From NCBI RefSeq assembly GCF_021018805.1, contig NC_086251.1, positions 40,990,767-41,054,766 of the forward strand: a stretch of 64,000 bases of DNA, given 5' to 3'. A model generated the notes under the pieces. That model made no database searches, was not told the origin of the DNA, and saw only the letters and a program-made list of their open reading frames with translations. Positions 10,927-37,575 of the stretch are shown piece after piece. This DNA comes from Prinia subflava. Its lineage: Eukaryota > Chordata > Aves > Passeriformes > Cisticolidae. Numbering within the stretch: the stretch's first letter is position 1; each line of letters begins with the position of its first letter. A program made the translations under genes and the position numbers.

Positions 10927-11144
10927 GGCTGTCTTTTGGGACCCAAGTGGTTTTGTTTCAGTCTCTTGTGCTCAGGGACTTCTTGATACACTGGCTTAAT
11001 GGTCACTCAGAACTCTTTCAGGTGTGATGTGTTACACCAGACCTGATGCAGGAACTGTTTTGCACAATAACAATCATATGGGGAAAGGTGAAGTTTTTAA
11101 TTTTCTCTAGTCTTATCTAAATATAATCCTTCCTTGTCTTGCAG

Positions 11145-26092
<14,948 letters not shown>

Positions 26093-26220
26093 AGGTCTGA
26101 CACACCAGATGTCTCATACATCCATCTCCTGTAAAGAGTTGAGCATTTAATTTTTATATTCACTTGTTTGTATTTGAGAATTTATTTTAGACATGAAAAT
26201 AAATAGGACCTTGCTTCATA
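26093..26220 (+). terminator. IFT43: IFT43 3' UTR and poly(A) signal
   Basis: The 3' UTR is short. AATAAA at 26198-26203 lies about 106 bases after the stop, and cleavage would be expected about 15-25 bases later (CTTCATAG region). A T-rich downstream element follows (TTTTGGTTATTTTTTAAT). Further AT-rich sequence near 26300 could serve a longer isoform. Confidence 0.8.
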
Positions 26221-27685
26221 GAAAAATTGTCTTGGGTGAAATTTTGGTTATTTTTTAATAAGAATTTTTGTTCTCAAAAGAAATTAAGAATTCTAAACAC
26301 AATAGAATATTTATTTATAAAGAGTCATTCCACCTCAATAGCACCTCTACAGGTAACTGCAATAGTCGATCTTTTCTCTGTGGAAATGCAGCCTCTCTGG
26401 AGTGGACCATCATATAATGGAGTGTGGTTTGCACTGATGGCTATCAGAAAAACTAAGGCTGATATGACTTGTTTTCATAGGACACCCAGGTTACCCTCTT
26501 CCTCACAACAGACACCTGAAGTTGTCAGGATATTTCATTTACTTTTCATCCAGCAGCCTCCAGCCTTTCCTTGTTAGTTTAACCTCTTGAAACATTACTT
26601 CTGTATTGACTTAGGAAGCAGCATTGCCTATTAAACTGCCACTTCTTACAGCCCCTCTTTATACCTTGAGGTTTCCCAGATAAATTCTGACCACGCATAA
26701 CCTCACTTAGCTTTTGCAATCACACGAAACCACAGCCTGCAAGGAAAATGTTTATTCCTTGTGGGTAAAAGAATGGAGCCTGATGATCCTAAACAAGGTA
26801 ACTCCCTGGTGGGTGTCTTATTCTTACTGTCATCTAAAGAAAAACTAATTTAGCTGTTAATACCTTGTCCCTGTAGAACTGTGGTCATTATTTGCAGGAA
26901 ACAGCAACATTACTTCTAAATTAATGTCCTTCAAAGCCTTGAGTGTTGGAGAATCTTTCTATATACTTCTGGAGAGTGCAGGTACTGGGAGGAAGCTTAC
27001 TGTACTGCTTTTCTTTGCTTGTTTGGTTGGTCTAACAGAGCACTGCATTCCCACCTTTGTGACAGCAGGACAGGTCAAATAGCTCACTGTGAATTCAGTA
27101 CTCTGCAGAATTTCAGATGAGAGCTGACATGCCAAACAACTTTACCAACAAAAAAGAAGGAGTTGGGCCCCAGTCTGGGGCCACAAAAGTAATTGGAGGC
27201 TTATCTGTCTTAAGGAAACACTAAGTTTTTTAGAACCAAGACATCTCTCCTATAACTAAAAAACTAAGTGAGGCATAAGCTTGGGAGGCCATTGTATGGA
27301 AGATAATCTGGAAGTCTTTCTCTGATGAGAGAAACCTGTTTTGGTAGGAGCAGAAACTTCCTAGCTGAGCTAGCATCTACTTTTCTGTGACATTTATGAT
27401 TCCTGGCCAAAGAGAATTTAGAATGCTTTGTACATACCAGGAAAAAAATTGAAATTCAGCAAACTAAAATAGGTTAGTAAATCAGATAAGCCAGTCTGAG
27501 AGAGAAAATAATGGATGTTTTTGGCTTTTGGCCTCAGCTGGGGACCCTGGGCAGGGATACTCTGGGGTGAGAAGCAGGTGTGTGTGGGCCAGGCCTGTGC
27601 TCAGTCTGGGACCTTGGTAACCCAGCAAACACCTGAGCAGAGCTGGAGAGAAGGGCTTGAAGAAAATGCCAGCCTCATCTATTTT
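26221..27685. other. Intergenic, nothing recognised
   Basis: Directly downstream of IFT43. Unique-looking AT-rich DNA without splice-consistent coding homology or a recognised repeat. Confidence 0.6.
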
Positions 27686-28080
27686 ATGGCAAGAAGAGGT
27701 ATCTTTGATCATTTAGTCTGACCTGCTATAATATAGGCCATGATAGAGTCCAGAGAGATGGGGCTGACCTTTGCTTGCTTTTTAGAAAGGCAGAAAATAT
27801 ATTTAAAACTCTTTCTTGGTTATTTTTAGTAGATGATTGCCCTTATGGTTTAAAAATTGCTTTGTTTCTAGACTCAGTTTTTGAGTTTCATCTTTTATTT
27901 CTTGAGCCTGCTTGCTTTCACCTTTCCACAGCCATGCTGTCAGATATTTTCTCCTTGCTTCAGTATTTATGTGCACTGGGATCAAGTTGTCTCTTTAATT
28001 CTCTTCAATAAACTTAATAGACTGAGACTTGTTTCCATGTCTCTTCAATTCCTTGCACAGCTGGAGGATGGGAGGTGGGT
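27686..28080 (-). mobile_element. Ancient CR1-type LINE 3' remnant
   Basis: The + strand shows the reverse complement of a CR1 3' end. GATCATTTAGTCTGACCTGC (27708-27727) matches the usual GATCATCTAGTCCAACCCCTGC tail. About 280 bases on, AAGTTGTCTCTTTAATTCTC followed by TTCAATAAACTTAATAGACTGAG matches the older amniote CR1 version. Divergence is high, so it is an old insertion. The boundaries are approximate. Confidence 0.6.
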
Positions 28081-28519
28081 GTCAGCCTCCTGGCCCTTCT
28101 CCAGTAAGCTGTTCCCACCCACCTTCCTTCCACAGTTGTGTTTTGGTTGCAGTTTTGGGAAGATGAATAAGATCTGTTGCTTCTTCTTTCTCAAGTCCTG
28201 GTGCTGTCACACTCATGTCACAGTCCTTACTAAAGACAATGAGCTGCTCTTTCATGACCAGACTCGTGGCCATGCGTGGGAGAAGGGAATACAGGTGACC
28301 TTGCCCCTGATAAGTGACAGCTGTGTTAATTACCCAATTCAGCCTCACCTCTGATGAGTCACAGCTATAGCCAATAAGGATGAGTGAGATAAAAGAAGGG
28401 TAAGAAGCTGGCAAGGGGATGATCATCTTGGAGGAGGAGCCTTGAGGAGCATGAAGGAGAAAATCAAGGAGCAGGATCCTGAGGAGAGGGAATCACTGCT
28501 GTGAGGTCAGTCTGGGTTT

Positions 28520-28682
28520 GCAGTTAGAACCTGTTGTTATAACCTGCAGTCACAGTCTAGCCAGGTAAAAGCCTGCAGTCAGAGTCTGGAAACCAATATG
28601 TGCAGTCAGAGTTTAGCAGGAAATAACAAGCAGTCAGGGACTGCAAGGGAAACCTACAGTAGGAGCTTGCTGCAGCCAAAGT
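28520..28682 (+). repeat. Minisatellite, about six imperfect copies of a ~27-bp unit
   Basis: Copies start with GCAGTYA at 28520, 28546, 28575, 28602, 28630 and a weaker one (CAGTAGG) near 28656, giving spacings of 26-29 bases. The typical unit is GCAGTCAGAGTCTGGAAACC plus a variable AT-rich tail. Differences between units indicate an old array. No coding frame is kept because unit lengths vary. Confidence 0.75.
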
Positions 28683-29859
28683 CAGCAAATAGTTGGAGTT
28701 AAGATGACTAAGCCATGAAGAGGAGTAAACCAGGACCCTGTTTATGATGTGTTTAACCAGAAGTCTGTGCCTTGGCTCATTTTTACCCTCTAATAAGAGG
28801 GCTACTGCAACAGTGATGCACCAGTGTGTATTGGCTATGATGAAGCTGCCTCAGGAACCCACATTTCTGACAAGTCCTGTGGAAAGAGAGTGCAGGACAG
28901 GAAATGGCAGGTGTAACTTTTTCTTGTAGACTGCAAAGCAGTTGCTCTGCTTGAGCCTCAGGTGAGAAAAGAAGAGGGAGAAGTTTTCAAAAATGCCCCC
29001 AGTTCCTAGGAACTTGGATCAGCCCTCTGGGATGTGCCTGGCCAAGGCATAGAGTAATATTCTCTTGCTGGTCTCCACAGACCCTGTATTGCAGAGGGGT
29101 AATGCAAGGTGTGCTTAGGGGCTGCACAACAAATCTTTGGCAGAATCAGGGTTAGACATAAGGAACCTGAAGTTCCCAATCAAACATGGCTTTCATATAC
29201 CTGGCAAGTGTTTCTCATCTTCAATTCAAACATGGCAATTCAATGCAGAGCAGCCTTGCTTAGTCTTTGTTCTGCTCTGTACTTACATTGCTGAGGCAGA
29301 GCTGCAAACCTGTCAAAGTGTGTGTGTCAACAGCATGTTTAGCTCAGTGAGCTGGCATGAGGTGTCTGCCCAGGGACTTGCTGGGATTCTGGATGGGTGT
29401 AAATATCTACCTACAGATGGCATCTGGTAGACTCCAAGTTCAATAGAGCAGTACTGTGCAAATGGTGAGCCTCATCCCAGATAAAGTAAAAGAAGTGCAT
29501 AAAGGAAAAATTAAATCTAAGTCCTATCAGTTTTAGAAATCTCTGGGTTTGCTTGTAACAATACGTATTTGTAGGCTTTCTTGGTGGAGGTGCCTTACTA
29601 GAGTGCAGTTTGTCAGTGATGGGGGAATATTGGAGCTGAGACAGCTGAGGAAATAGCAGCTGAAAAAAAGCCAGACCCAGCAACTTTTCATTAAAGAACC
29701 TCTTAGAGGGCCTCTGGCTGGCTGTTTTATTAAGTGTGATGAAGTGAGTGGAGGTGCGGGGGAGCTCCTATGTTAATAAGTTGGAAAGGCAGTGCTGTTC
29801 CTCTCTCCAAAGCATCTCAGGGAAAGTGGAATTAATTCATGGCATATGCTCCCAGCATC
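28683..29859. other. Intergenic, nothing recognised
   Basis: No gene, repeat family or strong motif cluster recognised. Confidence 0.5.
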
Positions 29860-29995
29860 TGCCGCGGTGACCCGCAGTGGTAGGAGCCGAGTGCCAGGCA
29901 GAGCCTGTATTCCCAGCTCCGCTCCGGGCCCGTGCGGGCGGTGTGGCTGCTCCGGGGAACGCACCCAGCTGCCAGCCCCGGCCACGGTACTGCTG
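29860..29995. promoter_or_regulatory. Small CpG-rich island, intergenic
   Basis: CpGs are concentrated over about 130 bases (CTGCCGCGGTGACCCGCAG, GCTCCGGGCCCGTGCGGGCG). No open frame with homology is attached. It may be a promoter of a non-coding RNA or a regulatory element. Confidence 0.4.
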
Positions 29996-30989
29996 CCTCT
30001 CAAGAAGGAGACATGCTCTAGGCTTAGGGAGGGAGAAAGGGGTGTTTGGATATAAAAGAGATGTGTGTGAATGAAAGCTAATCCAGTTTGTCCTAAACAC
30101 CCGAAATTCCTCCTGGTGCATTCCCCGACCAAGACCTCCCTTCTCCAGCCATCTGACTTGTCCTGCTTTGAGGTTCTGAGTCCTCAATTTTCCTCTTCCT
30201 TCTTTCCTACCATATCTTTACAGATGATTTGATCCTCTGTGAGAGACAGGACAGACATATTTGATGTTAAATGGGATTTCATTCTCTGTTTAATGGCTTC
30301 TGGGAAATAACTTTTCACACCTTATTTACCCTTGACTGACCCAGACCACTAGTACAGAGTGCTGGGGTAATCTTTGCCTGTGCTTCATGATCTGCCTTTG
30401 AGCTTTCCCTCAGGAAAGGGCACCCAGAGCCAGCCCTTCAGGCTGCTCTTTCTGCAGCCACATCCTTCCAGCTTTTTGGATGCCTGAGATATGGGACACT
30501 TTCATGGCCTGGAGAGCTGACAGAGCCAGGAGAAACTGGAGCAGTGGGTGATCCCCAGGCAGGGCAGAGATGCCCCGTGCTGCTTCTGTGCTCTCCCAGC
30601 AACTGCTCCTTGCAGCTTCTCCACTTGTGCTCCCTTTTGAAATGTGGTGCCAGAGTCGTGACTGTGCAGGGATGGTGCTGTGCTGAGTGAGGGCCAAGGC
30701 AGGGCAACACAGGGGATCCACAACTGGCTGTCCTGGTGGGACCAGTCCTCTCAGGGCTGTGCTTTATCCAGAGGGATGACCTGCACTCCTGGCAGCCTAG
30801 GAAGGACCTTGATTGATTTGGTCATGAATGTTGTGTGACACGGATGTCCAGAGTTCCTTAGCCCATTAATCTCTCTACCAGGATCCCTGGGGAGATGGAA
30901 CATTTCCTCCTAGTGCCCTGTTACTTGCATCCACCCCAGCAGGCTGCTCTGTGCAGACCTCACTGGGGCCAGAACAGCTCCATGCCACA
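29996..30989. other. Intergenic, nothing recognised
   Basis: Several short open frames on the minus strand at 30410-30723 overlap in different frames and carry no domain. Confidence 0.5.
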
Positions 30990-31185
30990 GGCCCTCTTAT
31001 CAGGCTGCATCTCCTGTCACTTTCAGGACCACTTCATTATCCTTTTATTAGCCCTCTTCTCCTGCTTATCATTATTAATAATCACACTGGATCAGCTGGA
31101 GTGCTGACAGCTGCCCCTTGTCTATTCTTTCTGTCTATTTTAATCCTGCCTGCTTATCTGAAATAAACCTGATCCTTTTTCTTTT
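30990..31185. promoter_or_regulatory. Possible enhancer-like block with GATA and homeobox motifs
   Basis: Contains TTATC/CTTATC (GATA, reverse) at 31037-31041, 31065-31070 and 31153-31158, ATTATTAATAATCAC at about 31071, and CTTTTAATTAAAG near 31180. The motif grouping and absence of repeats suggest conserved regulatory DNA; this is an inference. Confidence 0.3.
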
Positions 31186-33189
31186 AATTAAAGAAATTTG
31201 GTGAGCCAGCCCCTCCTTCATGCAGAGATAGGACTGATCACACCAGTGATATGGAGGGAGCAGGAAAAGGGGCAGATTACTGGGTGACAGTGTTTTCCAC
31301 AGCCCAGAGATATGGGATGTCAGAGAGAGGCTGGAAGAGACTGAGGCACGTGTGTTGTGAGCAGAAACACAGCACTGGGTCACTGTGAGGTACTTATTTT
31401 GGGGGTCTCTGTGTCTGGTCCAATGTACTGATGCAGAGCTGTGTGACTACACTGCACCAGTGCAACACAAACTGTGTTCACCTCTCTCTGTTTAGGGTAG
31501 GTGGCAGTAGCAATGCCAGGCTCAGAGCCGGTGTGAGTGGCCAGGGCTGCTGGGATCACTGCAGCTCCTACAGGGGCTAGAGGAGGTTGTTTCTCAGTGC
31601 TTTATAGTGCTGCCAGAAGATGCAAGTGCTGGTCTTCACAGTGATGCTCTGGCTTTGTGCTCCCACAAGCATTGCTTCCTGGGGCCACCGATCTCATTCT
31701 ACTCTCAAAAATGCCTTGCTGGGCAATTTGCTTGAGCTGAAATATTTGTGTTGTCTGTAGGGACAGGTCACTCAAGGAAGGGCTGTGCAAATAGGCTGGG
31801 AGAAAATTGTTGTTCTAATTCACACTTTTATGAACCCATAAACTCAAATCTGCATTCATTGCAATCTGCAAAGTGACTGGAGTGTGGGCTGAAATGCTTA
31901 GAAAGTGTTAATCAGGAGTCCATAACAAAGCAAAACTCTCTGAAGTGCAGCAGCAGGGGTATTCAACCTCAGTGCTAAACAGGCCGGGTCTTTGGCTCTC
32001 AAACGCTTAATTTCAGATGCACAAGTTGCAGGTTGACTGAATGCGTATGTACCCTCTGTACAGAATATGGCCACTGGCTCAGATTTGTAGGGCTGTTTCA
32101 CCTGAGAGGCTGTGGGCCCAGGAAGGGTATAGGGCAGAACTTCCTGATGCTCGAGTGAGAGTGTAGCTTTGAAATCCTGTCAAGCAGAGCCGTGCTGGCT
32201 TCTGTCCCTGTGCTTCTGTTGCTTGTGACTATTGCAGCTGCCTGGGGTGAATGTTAACCTGCAGTTCAGATGTTGGTGATGGAGCTGCCACAGTACAAAC
32301 CCATGTATGTGGCTTCACAGATCCTTTAAAAATATGTGATTCTCTAAAAATCACAGACAAGAATTGTGTTTGGTGACATTTATGCTTCTCTGTGAAATGT
32401 CCTACTGCTTACAAAAAATCTCTTCATCATTACCTAATGTTGAACAAAATGTTTGAAAAATGAGAACATTCAGGATTCACTTGCCCAAACTGATATACTA
32501 TTGACTGATCGGCTTTGATTATCTGACTCTGCTCCTTCAGCAAAAATCATTCCTTTTTTGAACACAAGTAAGGAAAATTCTCAGGATGGTTTTTGGTCCT
32601 GAAATGATGAGGGACACTGTATTTGGTGCTGAGGGACATTTTGAATCAGCCAAAAGAGATGGACTTGGTGTCCATGTGATAGGCTAAAGTCTTGCTCTGA
32701 TCATTACCCTGATCAGCAAGAACTACTCACAAAGCCAGGAAAAGGCTTTGGGAAATTGCCAAAGAATTTGATCCTAGTCAAGCAAACTTCTCAGTGCTTG
32801 GAGTTCCAAAGCCAAATTAGAGCTAAGCTCGCGGCTCCCTGTGGCCTGCAAGGTTTTATGTGCAGATGGCTGTGGGCTTGGTGAATCAACCTCACAAATA
32901 AATGAATAAATGGGCAATAATAGTTCAGGCTCTGGTAGCTGTACCTGAGTTCACTCACAGCTAGTCCAGGTAGCAAATCTAACCCAGAGGGACAAGAAAC
33001 AGCCTAGACTTGCCCTGCTGAATGCTGTAAGTGCTCTTTAGGATCTGAGCTAGTTCCTTTAAAGCCTCTCTAGTACTGGTCTCTGCAGTGCTCTATGCCT
33101 CACAGAGGTATTCTTACTCATTTCCATGGCTTTCAAACCCATAGTCCCCAAGACTGAAGATCCTGTCTATTCCTGTGCATAGGGGATTG
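31186..33189. other. Intergenic, nothing recognised
   Basis: No gene, repeat family or strong motif cluster recognised in about 2 kb of unique-looking sequence. Confidence 0.5.
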
Positions 33190-33335
33190 GATTTCCTTCA
33201 TTTCATACAGAGGGACCAGAGTTGTAGGCTGATAATTCAAGTTGTCCAGGGTCCCACAGTGAGACTGTGACACAGATAGGAACCAAATCCAGCCCCTCTT
33301 AGCATCCATCCAATTTCACAGCCACATTACTTTGC
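33190..33335 (-). mobile_element. Ancient MIR-like (CORE-SINE) remnant
   Basis: The string AATTCAAGTTGTCCAGGGTC, then CCACAGTGAGACTGTGACAC and AACCAAATCCAG, corresponds to the reverse complement of the common amniote MIR core (ACTTGCCCAAGGTCACACAG, then GGGAATTGAACCCAG). It is strongly diverged and truncated, with approximate ends. Such copies are scarce in birds, and chance similarity cannot be fully excluded. Confidence 0.45.
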
Positions 33336-34339
33336 TAACTGAAATTATGCACAAGGCCAATATATTTATTTTGATTTTCAGCTGAGAGCTGGTTTCAGGC
33401 CAGAGATCTCCTTCCAGATTTTCATAAACTCAAAGTAAATCTTTATAGTCTCTGTACAAAACCTCTTCCCCAGGAACAGCACCACCACACTGCCCACCTG
33501 GTAGTGTGCCTGCTAAGATAAGGAACTGTAATCATGTCCTGCAAAAACTGCCTTCTACCATGAGACTGCTCTGTTATCCCAGAAATAGCCTGGGAAAGAG
33601 ATCAGTTGTGAATGAGCCCAACTATTTTCCAGTGGAAACTCTGGAAGTCTGAAGCCACTAGGGTTCTTCAGCCTGCTGATGTCTCTCTCTACAGAGAGAG
33701 TTCTGCTGAGTTCAGCAGATGACCACAAAGTAGGGATGGAAAGTCTCCATGCTGAGAGGTGCACAGGCCATTCAGAAAGGCTTTGGTAAGTCATACTGCC
33801 TTAAGATTAACCAAGCAAATGCAATGAGTTTTTTTGTTTGGTTGGTTTCTTAAGTCACATGGTGGTCAAGAGCCTTTAACAAAACTATGAGCCCTGCCTG
33901 TTCCAGAGCCTGTAGGCTCTTGTCAGAGGATATCCCAGCCCCAACAAAGTTTTTTAAGTGGAACTGGTTGTGGCACTGTCTGTGACAGCTTCTTGTGACA
34001 TAAAATGGGCAAAGAGAGAGCCCTGTAAGATACTTATGACTTGCATGACACGCAATTAAGTATGGAGTTTAGAGAATATTTGTTCAGTGAACGCAATGTC
34101 ACATTACAGAAATGTACCTGGAATGGTTGTGTGGGTCTAAAACATCCATCCTTAACTCATCAGATAAATGGGGTTTTTGTTCTCATAAAGTGGACATATG
34201 TCTGTGTCATACTGGACACAGGCCTTTCCTTGGGTGGAGGTGTCCCTGTGCCATACAGAGCATACCTATAGCTCACTAACTGAGCACGTTCTGTCTTGTT
34301 GGGCCCAGGGATCTGTTTGTCTGTCAGTATAACATGCAC

Positions 34340-34620
34340 ATGCACCAGTGATGGCTGGGGCTGGAAGTATTTATGGCAATTAAAATGTTTTGCCTGGAAG
34401 CTGTTTGGGGGCTTTTTTGAAGTGAGGATTTTCAGACTTCAAGGTGTTAACAGCCCCTCTAAACGGTTTTGTTTTTTAATTGCAGTAAATGACTGTGGAG
34501 CCATTAAACATTCGCCTCTCTGCAGTTGTTTCTAAGCCCTTTCAGTCCTTCTTCTATTTATTCTGTTTAATTCAGTCAGGTAGCTTCGGGGCAGTGAAGA
34601 TCAATACTTTACTTTGATAG
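34340..34620. promoter_or_regulatory. Possible conserved non-coding element
   Basis: Unbroken unique sequence with TTTAATTGCAGTAAATGACTG (near 34475) and TTCTGTTTAATTCAGTC (near 34560), both homeobox-type cores, plus GCCATTAAACATTCG. It is called from motif density only. Confidence 0.25.
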
Positions 34621-37364
34621 AAAAGAGTCAGGTTTGAAACATAGAGATAAAACTGACACATTTTGTATAAATTTAATTAAAAATGCACCTTTAGTGGCTT
34701 GTCACAAGCACAAAGCCAGCCTTCCATCTAGCTATCGCTCTGTCTCACTCTCTGTCTCTCTCTTTCCTTTCTTGTTCCTAACAGGAAGATCTCTGAATCT
34801 GCCTCACCAACAAAGCACCTCATTTTATGATTTTTGTCTTGAAAGTTTAGCACTGAGGGAGCAGAATAGAAGGGATGTGAAATTCTAAACAGACCTTCTG
34901 CTCTCTCCCCACTCCGATTCCTTTTGGTGGTGGTGGCTGGGGGGGACAGGGAAGGAGCCAGCTCCTCAGTGGAGAAAGGAGGGGGAAGAGGCAAAATGTG
35001 GGGTTTTTTTATCCCAGCAGATTGGACACCCTGGGGCACTTTCTGTTTGGATCTGTAGTTTTCCTCCATTCCTGCCCCCTCTTCTTGCTTTGTTAAACTG
35101 AGAATTATTTTTCTCACTACATGTGCATCCCTGATCCCACTAGGACAGTGCTGTCCACAAGGCAGTGTCTTTATTCTCTCTTCCTTTTTCTTCCCCTGGT
35201 TCCTGTCATTTCTTCCTTTTCCCTCTCTCCCTAACCCTGCTGCCAATGGGCACATTTGTCTTGTGTTTTATAATTTGGCCCCTTTCACCCCCTTCCCCTG
35301 CATATCTCTCTCTCTCTCAATCCTGTTTGACTCGGTTCATTTTTCACTTGAGTGCCTTTCCTCCCAGACTTCCCTCTGCTCCAGCCTCCCTCTGCTCAAC
35401 ACCAATAAAACACACACAACACAGGTAGAACAAGGTGCCAGGGCTCAGTGTGACAAACGACTCACACACCACTCAATAACCAGGGCAGTAAATTGCCCTC
35501 TCTTCACCCTCTGGTGCCTTCTGGGGACAGCAGCTTGGCTGGGCCCTTGCAAAATGGGCTGTCCTGATACAGCGTGGGATGGGGAAGTCCAGTGGGAATT
35601 TGGCACTGCCACCACTGGGGCAGACACTTTTCCAGCACTGTCTTTTGGGGTTGTGGGATTTAGTGTCTTTCATTCACTCCCCATGGGGCCATGAAGCCCA
35701 AGGGGCCCCAGAGACTTGTTGGAAAATGGGAGTCGTGCCACTAAGGAGTACAAACAATCTGCTCGACTTACACACCACCTATTTAAGTCATATTTTATGG
35801 CCAAGAGTTCCAAGTTTTGTTCCATCCATACGAGCTTGGTAAGGATGATTCCTGAAGGTCTTTGTTCCTGGGCTGGCAGCTCTGGCTGAGCTCCATGTCA
35901 CCTCTGAGAGCAGGGCCTCCATGGCTGATGTTTCCCTGTGTGCACCAACCCAGCTTAAGCCCCTCAGACACTTCCTCCCTACTACTGATCCATGGCCTGG
36001 CCTTCCCTGGGTAACAGCATTACCCTGGCTGTGTTCTCACATTGCACATTGTGTTGCTGCAGTGCTCACATGGACTGGGAGCTGTGCACTCGTGTTTGAA
36101 CAAACTTGCAGGAGCAAGAAGTAAACCACCACCTGAGTAAAAGAGACCACCTGTCAAAGAATAGGCAAGGGCCAACAAAGGGTAATGAAATAAATGTGAA
36201 CAGCACCTCTCACGAGCCATCAGCACCTGCATTTGGCTTCTTCCTGTGTCTTTGAAAGCCCCATATGCTTGGTACATTATGGATGGTGTGGAGAAAGGGA
36301 GTGAGGGGACACTAAGCAGATGTCATTGGGAGAGGCTGGACAGAAAGAAAGGATCTAGACAGAAGATAATAAGATAATAAGCTTGACCCTCATACACAGG
36401 CCAGGTGAGCTTATGAAAAAGGCTGAAGGACAAAGAGGCACAGCTGCATATACTGAAGAAGCAGCAGCAAAAATGAACCTGGATGATGGGGCAAAGGAGA
36501 GGTGGTGTCTGCCCGCCTCTCCGTGGCCCAGGTGATCTGGGGGGGTGTGTGGCTATGGGTCAGCATGTGGGCAGTGCCCAGCTTGAGGCAGAGCAGGGAC
36601 TTTCAGATCCAGGGGCAGGGAGCAAATGTGCAGCTGCTGCACAGAAATGCACTGTTTGACTTCCATTGTGTCTGACTTTAGCTGTCAAACTGCAGTTGCT
36701 GTCTGTTTTGCTTGAGAATCGGAAGAGGCTGTACAGGTGGTGCTGAGTTGTTCAACAAGATGCAAAGTGGAGTCCATGCCCAATGGATTTCAGGTGCCAA
36801 CCCCTTTTGTCTTAGATAAATGCCAACTCTGGCAGATACGTGTGTTTCCTGTTACTGGTTTTGTTTGGTTCTGGGATGCCTCACCATCTCTCCCTGAGTT
36901 AATTTGTGGCAGTAATATATGTAGAACATCTAGCCTCGTACTTGCAGGAGGCTGCATTTCAGCTGTGAGTGAGGAGTGTATTTTGTAATCTTTTTACTAG
37001 TGCTTTAGCTTGTCTGTGTGAAAGGAAAATACCTTTGTATCACCCCGTGCCTCAGCCTGTACTGGTGTCTCCACTCTGCAGCTCAGACTGCTCAGTTTTA
37101 CCAGCAGTAAAAGCAGAGAGTTTCCTTGCAGAGATAAAGCGTGATGGGTTAACTCTGTCAGTTTGTCTACATAATACCGGCTGGAATAGCAGTTCCAGTT
37201 CTCCTGAGTGATTCGTGGAGGTGAGTGCTGAGGGCTGGTTTCTCAGGGAGTGCACGGGAAGGAGCGTGCCGCACAGTGCGCGTCTGCAGACGGACAGCTC
37301 TCGCCTCTGCTGCCTTTAATCACGGCAAATGAAAGTTTCTAAACAGCGGAAGGTGCCAGGCTTT
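34621..37364. other. Intergenic with a pyrimidine-rich tract
   Basis: 35160-35430 is strongly C/T-rich on the + strand (TCTCTCTCTCTCAATCC near 35310), which explains the long minus-strand open frame 34728-35255. AGATAATAAGATAATAAG near 36363 is a tiny 9-bp tandem repeat. No gene is recognised. Confidence 0.55.
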
Positions 37365-37575
37365 GTGTTCTGCCACCGGAGCTGCCTCTGCTCCGCCGTC
37401 AGTGCCGGTAATTGCAGACAGAAGCTGCTTTGTGTTAAAATGGCATCGGTAATTGAAACGGAATTCAGAATCAGGACCCTGCAGGCACCGCTCGGTGAAA
37501 GAAGAAATAAAGATCGCTTGGGTCACATCTTTTGTAATTTGCGTTTAATAATCGTACCAGGAGGTACATACAAAG
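37365..37575. promoter_or_regulatory. Possible conserved non-coding element
   Basis: CpG-retaining yet AT-rich: GTGCCGGTAATTGCAGACAG (about 37402), GCATCGGTAATTGAAACGG (about 37443) and TTTGTAATTTGCGTTTAATA (about 37530). The GGTAATTG core occurs twice, 41 bases apart. Such mixed composition is typical of deeply conserved vertebrate enhancers, but no alignment was available. Confidence 0.35.

Noticed and set aside
34728..35255. 175-codon minus-strand frame
   Set aside because: It mirrors a pyrimidine-rich tract on the + strand; the Lys/Arg/Glu-rich product reflects low complexity.
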